Position numbers and translations under genes: made by a program
Part shown: positions 58,801-64,000 of the stretch, one piece after another
Layout of the letters: each line of letters opens with the position of its first letter
How positions within the stretch are numbered: the first letter of the stretch is position 1
Notes under the pieces: generated by a model
Databases searched by the model: none
What the model saw: only the letters and a program-made list of their open reading frames with translations
Told to the model about the DNA's origin: nothing
Assembly (NCBI GenBank): GCA_015178975.1
Contig: WHVD01000001.1
Location: 2,852,001-2,916,000, forward strand
Length of the DNA stretch: 64,000 nucleotides
Direction: 5' to 3'
DNA from: Hysterangium stoloniferum
Taxonomy: Eukaryota; Basidiomycota; Agaricomycetes; Hysterangiales; Hysterangiaceae

Positions 58801-60906
58801 GTGATGCAGAACTGCGTGGCTGAATAGACGCGCGACGGTTCGGTGTACTGCCGTTAATAACGACTGACGGCTGTGATGATGGCGTAAACGGGTTGACGAA
58901 TGACGGCTGGGCTGTTCGTGGACTTTTTGAAGTTGGTGATGAATTGAGTGGCAGACCTAACATGGGTGTGGACGCGGTGCGTGGAGAACCATACATTCCT
59001 GATGCAGAGACAGGAGGACTGACTCGCGAGGTGGTACGTCGTTGCTGGGCCCCCAAGCGAACAGGCGATTCCGAGACCAGTATGGAGGTACGTCTGACAC
59101 TTGGACTAGAACTAGAGGGTGACTCAGAGGCTGAAGGAGGATATACCGGAGAGCGTCTAGTTGCTGTATCAACGTCAATACGAAGATTTTCCGCACTAGT
59201 TGAACGTTTATCGACGGAGGACCTGTTTATGCCCCCGGAGAGCCTAGGCCGGATCGTGCCCGTGCCCTGGGTCTCACATAGCGGGCTAGAGGCACCATCA
59301 GTATTCGGGCGGGGGCGACTAGAACTGACACGCCGTGCAGGCGACGAGGGATCAGTAATCTCCAAGGCAGTAGCGGAGATGGGATCTTTGAACAGGTTCA
59401 TAAGGTTGGTCGTGTCCCAGTCACCCGATGTCCTACTCGCCAAGTCTTTTGGTGCATCATCTTTAGGGGGAGTGGGAGGAGCAGGAGAATTGGACTTCTC
59501 CAGAGTGAATATCTTCTGCCGATCAATATCACTTACACTGGCGCTCCTCTGTCGAGCGCTAGATGTTGACCCTTGGGCGCGGGTATGGTGAGGCTTGATG
59601 GTATGTTCTGGGGCGCGCGTAGAAGGTGAGCTGGGCGTGGCTGAAAGCTCCTCTTCAACCAACTCCTCACTTGTAGGCAAGCTGTTCAGCTGTGGGGGTA
59701 TAGGCAGCGGTCTGGAAAACTCGATGGGTGCCGAGATTGTTGTACCGAAAACGTCCGTCGTAAGTGGAGCACTAGGTGCTCCATTTCCATGTAGAGGTGG
59801 TAGTATGACCGGTAGAGGCGGGGCCGGGTTAGGATTTTGACTAGCATACCGGGCAAAGAGCGGGGGAGCGGTGTACCCTGCGAGAAAAGGCGACGTCGGC
59901 TTCTGTGTAGATGGGTAAGAAAACGACAAGCAAGGACGCTCATAATCCCGTTTCCCTCGAGCAATATCGCATAATACATACCGGCTTATCCTTTATGGTA
60001 TTATCTTGCCCAAGCATCTTCCCCAAAAAATTGCTTGCACGACTCCGCATCGATTTACCAGACTAGATACAGGGCAAAGGCAAACAATGAAAAATAGTCC
60101 CTCCGCAATAGCAGAGGAAAGCGCAAATGCAGGCCGCAACGCACCTTACTCCCGCTCCTCGTGCGGGGGCTCGTGACTGCCCACTCGGGCCTCGGCGACG
60201 TCGTCTCATCTTGAGTCCGCCACCCACTCGAGTCCTTACCAGCGGCGCGAACTGTCCCAGCAGCAGGCGACGCACACGGCGCAGAAATCATAGAAAACGA
60301 TGAGGTGGATGAGCTGCCCCGCAGCCGCGGCTTCACAGTCGCACTGCTCGCACTCGGCGACAAAAACGATGTGCTCTCGTCGTAGTTCGCGCTTGGGCCC
60401 GGCAGCATGCCGCCCCCCGCCCCGTTTCCTCTTCGGTCTTGTGCGGCGCGGCCGCGGTCGCGGTTGCCGCCGCTGCTGGGGGTATGCAGGGCCGCATGGC
60501 CGGCCCCGCCGCCCGCGCTGTTCTCCGTACTTTTCCTCAAGTCCGGCGTGCTCGCCGCCGCCGCTTGCGCCTTAAACACACCCCCATGCCCGCTGCGGCT
60601 CGCGCTCCTCTGCACGGGCTCCGGCGTCGGCGGCACAACGACCAGCACGTTGCTCGGCCGCCCAAGATTAAAGCCAGTCGTCGTCGGTGTCGGCGTCGTC
60701 GCAACTGGCGTCACATCCCCTGCTCCTCCGGTTCTCCCTCCGCCTCGCTCAGCTTCCTGTCTGGGGCTCCCACCGTCAGTACCCCCCAACGTGGAAACAT
60801 CGACCCCTTCCCTCAAAAGCACGGTCCCCTCTGCCTTCAACGCTGCCTCAAAGTCCAAGTCTGTCCTCGAGGTACGTCGTAGGAGGTTCTTGTTACCATT
60901 TTGAAT
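55811..60906 (-). CDS. Arf guanine-nucleotide exchange factor, Sec7 plus PH domains
   Basis: Activates Arf GTPases at Golgi or plasma membrane. Minus-strand exons: from about 60906 (start unresolved) to 60145, 60062-59982, 59902-58473, 58403-58323, 58271-58156, 58101-57593, 57532-57236, 57169-56819, 56761-56204, 56149-55811; at least 1490 residues. A long Ser/Pro-rich N-terminus is followed by the Sec7 domain: IAEWLGG, YDFTGLRLDIAFRRF, LKGETQQIDRIL (catalytic Glu) and VAYSILLLNTDLHIADLST. A split PH domain then runs from EGMLCRKQYWELSGK to FFQAGTEDLLNEWVSTC, and a C-terminal coiled coil (LEALQKQVELLKTD) follows. The layout matches yeast Syt1-type GEFs. The first exon is open upstream to about 61093 without an in-frame ATG, so the true start is probably in a further upstream exon. 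Confidence 0.9.
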
Positions 60907-61691
60907 ATCGGATGAGGCGACTGGGCGAAGGTGGGTTTCGCGAGGAAGGGCTGGTTGGCGCGACGACGGACGGAAGAGGCTTGCCAGGACGGGCGAGGTT
61001 GTGTGTGTGGGTGGGGGTGTGAAATTAGTATTTACTGCTAGGGGGATGCAAGCTAAATTAACAATGCTACTAATATGTAACAGTCAACTGTTAGTGTTGG
61101 AGCACAAGCTTTCTTCAGGTCTACATGCGCCCATAACGTGATATCAAATTACGTAATTAATCGATTACATCATTAGATAATCGTTGCCGATTGGAACTGT
61201 TCTTGATCCCAGATTTACTACAAACAACATAATGACCCGGAAAGAGTGGAGAGAAGAAAGTAAAGATCATAAAAAAAGTGAAAAAACAACATAAAGCCAG
61301 GGGTAAGCCAAGAGTCATATGAAACAATGATACAAGAAAAACCAGTAAAAAGAGAAATTTCAAAAAAAGGAAGAAAAATCTAAATGAGCGGAAAGGCAGA
61401 TATTTCCGATAATACATCAATCCCCAGACCAGTCTGTCCTGTCTATAGTAATTCCACCACGGGCGATAGGTAGGTATAGCGAGTGGGTAGGTCATTGGCT
61501 CGTGGGGAGTCCACCGAACACTCATGCTCTTCATCCCAGCAGGACTGCTGCATTGCTATAACGAGCAGAGCAGAGTGATATCTTCTTCGTCCTCTCGCTC
61601 CGCTTATCCAATACATCTCATCCGCGCCCACTCCCCTCTCCCCCACACACCCCCATTCTCCCTCTTCTTCAACCCAGCACACGCTCACACG
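60907..61691. other. Spacer between Sec7 gene and GATA gene
   Basis: It contains the unfound first exon and promoter of the Sec7 gene and the 3' end of the GATA gene. T-rich on the minus strand near 61250-61380. No further gene supported. Confidence 0.45.
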
Positions 61692-64000
61692 CTACCCTTC
61701 CGTAGCCCGTCGCCCCGGTCCTCCATTCTCAATAACCGTGCTCGCACCGTTACCAATGGCACTAGTCCGCCTCTGTCTCTTCATCGACATGGTCGCGCTC
61801 CCCGGCACAGAAGCAGTAGTCGACGATCGCGGCCTGCTCGCCGCAAGTTTGGGTAGTGCTGGAGTTCCCGCCTTTCGGGAGGCATTAGGGAGTCCTGAGG
61901 CGCGGTTTCTGGAAGAAAGAACGAGGTGTTAATGAGTAATGGATGAGATGATGAAAGAGCTTACCGTTTCTTAATTACATCCGTTTTGAGGGACATGGGA
62001 CGCACGACACCGTGTAATTTCTATAAAAAAAAACCATTAGTTCACAATTCACACCGAATGGGAAACACCAAAAAAATCAAAATAAAGATAAAAAAAGATC
62101 CCCACTCACGTAAAACAACCCACAGGCATTACACAACGGCTGTCCCTCCGGATCCCTCCTCCAAAGCGGCGTATTTGTCGTATGACAATTCGTACACACC
62201 GTCGGAACATCCCCACCACCACCACCACCCCCTCCTCCTCCACCATCATCCCCCGCCTTCCCCAAATCAGGCGTACTAGCCGACCGTGCCATCTTCCCGT
62301 CACCTTGCGGGGAGGGTACATTCTTCTTCGTCCCCCCCAAGCCGACGCCGACCCTGATACCAACGGTGTCATCATGGTCCGGCTCCGGCGACGCAGTGTT
62401 GCTCCATCCGTCGCTTGACGGGCTGGTGTGGAAAGAGGAAGCCACGCCTGGATCGGCAAGGAGCTGTGTGGGATCGACGTGTGTGTACTGTTGCTGTTGC
62501 TGGCTGTGTGCCAGTGTCTGTGCGTGTGAATGAGGGTGCGAATGCGCTCCCGGGAACGACGATGGCGAGAAATGTAGCAATCCCATGATTTGGTGGTATT
62601 CGAGATCAGGGACATAAGCTGATGTTGCAGGATCGAATGTGCTAGCCGGGTCGTAGGACGATGATGTCGTGGATGTGGATGACGTGCCTCCTGCTCCGAC
62701 GCCTCCGCTTGCAGATGTATCCAAAAACCCCTCGAAATTTGTAAAATTGAAATTGAATGGCGCACTGGGGAATGATGCAGTCTGCTGCCGTTCCGCATCG
62801 ACACCGACACCCTCCACCCCAACACCCACGCCTGGCATCACTCCAACTCCAACCCCCACACCTGCAATACCGTTAACACCCATCTCACCCTGTCCTTGCC
62901 CCTTCGCTGGATCCGCTCTCAATCCCTCCTCAGCATGCGGCATCTCTGCCCTTCTCTTCCCGAGCATAACCGTACTCTCCCTCTCCCCAGGCGGCAACGG
63001 CCTTCCGTTCACCTGATGTCTTCCTCCGCCTCTTCCAATACCTTCTCGCGACACCGTATGATCAAACGACGTCTTCCGCACACGTCGTGGGAAGTTTGTC
63101 GGTGGCGGTGGAGGGGGTCCGTAAAACCCGTGCGAGGGAAGTGAGGAAGGGTGGGGGGTGGGGAAGAAATGTGATTGGCTGGCAAGGGCAAATGTGAAAT
63201 CCGGGTGGTGGTGAGAGGTGGAATGGCGGTGTTGAGGGTGGTGCTGACGGGGAATGCTGATTCCAGGACTGGTGGCGTGTTCGCTCCCGCTAATATCGTC
63301 TGCGATGGGTGCGAGGGAGGTTGGAAGCACCCACGAATCCGCAAGGATAGTCTGTTGGGCGAGGAAATCGTTTCCGTTTGTGCTACGTGCAAAAGGGGGC
63401 GGACGCGAGCGAGAGCGAGATAGGTCAATAGACATACGTGAACGAGATCGAGAGGCAGCACGCCAATCCATTAGAGAGTCATCTCTGAGTGAAGAAAAAG
63501 CGATATTAGTGTTAATCGTAAGCGAAGCACGCAACGCACTCGTCATCTTGCTTGCCACTGCCGTCATCAAAGCCCTCGACTCGTGTCTTTGTCTTTCCCT
63601 TGTCGATTCGACGACCGCGGGGAGCGGAGTCATGAGACTCGACCTTGCATACGTTGGTGGGCGCGAAGGTCGCTGTCTCTGCATCATCAGCATCAAGTTT
63701 CACGGTACGTTTACTTTCCGCCTTAACAGAAGCCTCCTCATCCTTCTTCGCAGCGTCCTCTTCCCGCTTCTTTCTCAATGCCAGGGCCATCATCCTCCAC
63801 GTTAAATTCTCCATCCGCTGGGCATGGGGTAGTCCCGCCTTTGTCCTAGCGTACATCTTCCATACTTGAGTAGCCAGGGGGTCCTCTTTCGCCAGAAGAT
63901 CCGTGTCGACCTCTTCGCTGCCCGCAGAGCTGCTGAAATCAGGACTACCGCCAGAGCGCGGGGGAGAAGGAAAGGTGACTGGGGTCAAGGATGGCTTCGC
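61692..64000 (-). CDS. areA: AreA/NIT2-like GATA transcription factor (5' end outside window)
   Basis: Nuclear activator of nitrogen-catabolite genes that binds GATA sites. Minus-strand exons: 64000 (partial) to 63540, 63484-62110, 62020-61965 and 61908-61692. The visible part is 689 residues and in frame at the window edge. Near the N-terminus, [20 protein letters not shown] and [10 protein letters not shown] match the conserved DUF1752 motif of AreA proteins. A long low-complexity middle has GVGVGV and GPPPPPP runs. The zinc finger [20 protein letters not shown] continues with CNACGLFY, then across an intron [19 protein letters not shown] and NRASG, the AreA-type basic tail. An intron right after GLFY splits the finger from its tail. 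The usual C-terminal extension is short. A poly-Gly run directly precedes the finger. Confidence 0.92.

Noticed and set aside
58893..59591. A 232-codon + strand open frame
   Set aside because: It mirrors the Ser/Pro-rich exon of the Sec7 gene on the minus strand, which joins in frame to conserved Sec7 and PH exons. The + frame shows no domain.
60407..60904. Several long + strand frames in GC-rich sequence
   Set aside because: They are opposite-strand reflections of the first Sec7 exon. High GC removes stop codons in all frames.
62106..62825. Alternative 239-codon minus-strand frame
   Set aside because: An out-of-frame reading of the GATA factor exon. The correct frame carries the zinc finger.
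1..64000. tRNA and rRNA genes
   Set aside because: I looked for GGTTCGA-type T-loops with matching acceptor stems and for conserved rRNA words; none was convincing. A covariance search (tRNAscan-SE, Infernal) would settle it.

Overview
The window reads as a dikaryotic mushroom-forming fungus (Basidiomycota, probably Agaricomycetes). The evidence is short (about 45-65 bp) GT-AG introns in nearly every gene, very small internal exons, chromodomain-type Ty3/gypsy elements, an AA5-type copper radical oxidase (glyoxal oxidase) and an AreA/NIT2-like GATA factor. The species cannot be named from sequence alone. Gene models below were spliced by hand; every intron was checked for GT-AG and reading-frame continuity.

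Layout. Positions 1-9.1 kb form a graveyard of LTRs: three LTR families nested inside each other, a complete but dead Tc1/mariner element (3958-5546), and a gypsy element lacking most of RT and all of integrase (6408-9114). Positions 9.5-17.3 kb hold three host genes on the + strand: an ER FKBP prolyl isomerase, an alpha-crystallin/Hsp20-like protein and a DUF7025-type AAA+ ATPase. Positions 18-39 kb are a second, larger transposon nest. Its core is a minus-strand gypsy element (G1, 19330-33660) split twice by later insertions and carrying an antisense, intron-containing Zn2Cys6-like gene. A second chromovirus (G3) and a transposase tail lie to its right. Positions 40.8-64 kb are a gene-dense host segment: glyoxal oxidase (+), then PIG-U, a multi-membrane RING-H2 ligase, a small membrane protein with a PPxY tail, a decayed retroelement with RNase H, an MFS sugar transporter, a Sec7-PH Arf exchange factor and a 5'-truncated GATA factor, all on the minus strand.

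How it fits together. The host genes do not form a pathway cluster. They mix secretory-pathway functions (FKBP2, PIG-U, Arf-GEF, RING ligase) with nutrition (glyoxal oxidase, sugar transporter, nitrogen GATA factor). The transposon nests give the clearest story. Insertion order can be read from intact 5-bp target duplications, and decay looks dominated by CpG-to-TpG change (several Arg-position CGA codons read TGA).

The most unusual signals are: (1) a roughly 50-nt, potentially folding module repeated 13 times, always 51-77 nt from the 3' end of LTRs whose upstream sequences otherwise differ; (2) the spliced antisense Zn2Cys6-like gene inside gypsy element G1; and (3) the Tc1 element, whose long terminal repeats are themselves bounded by inverted copies of the outer tip.
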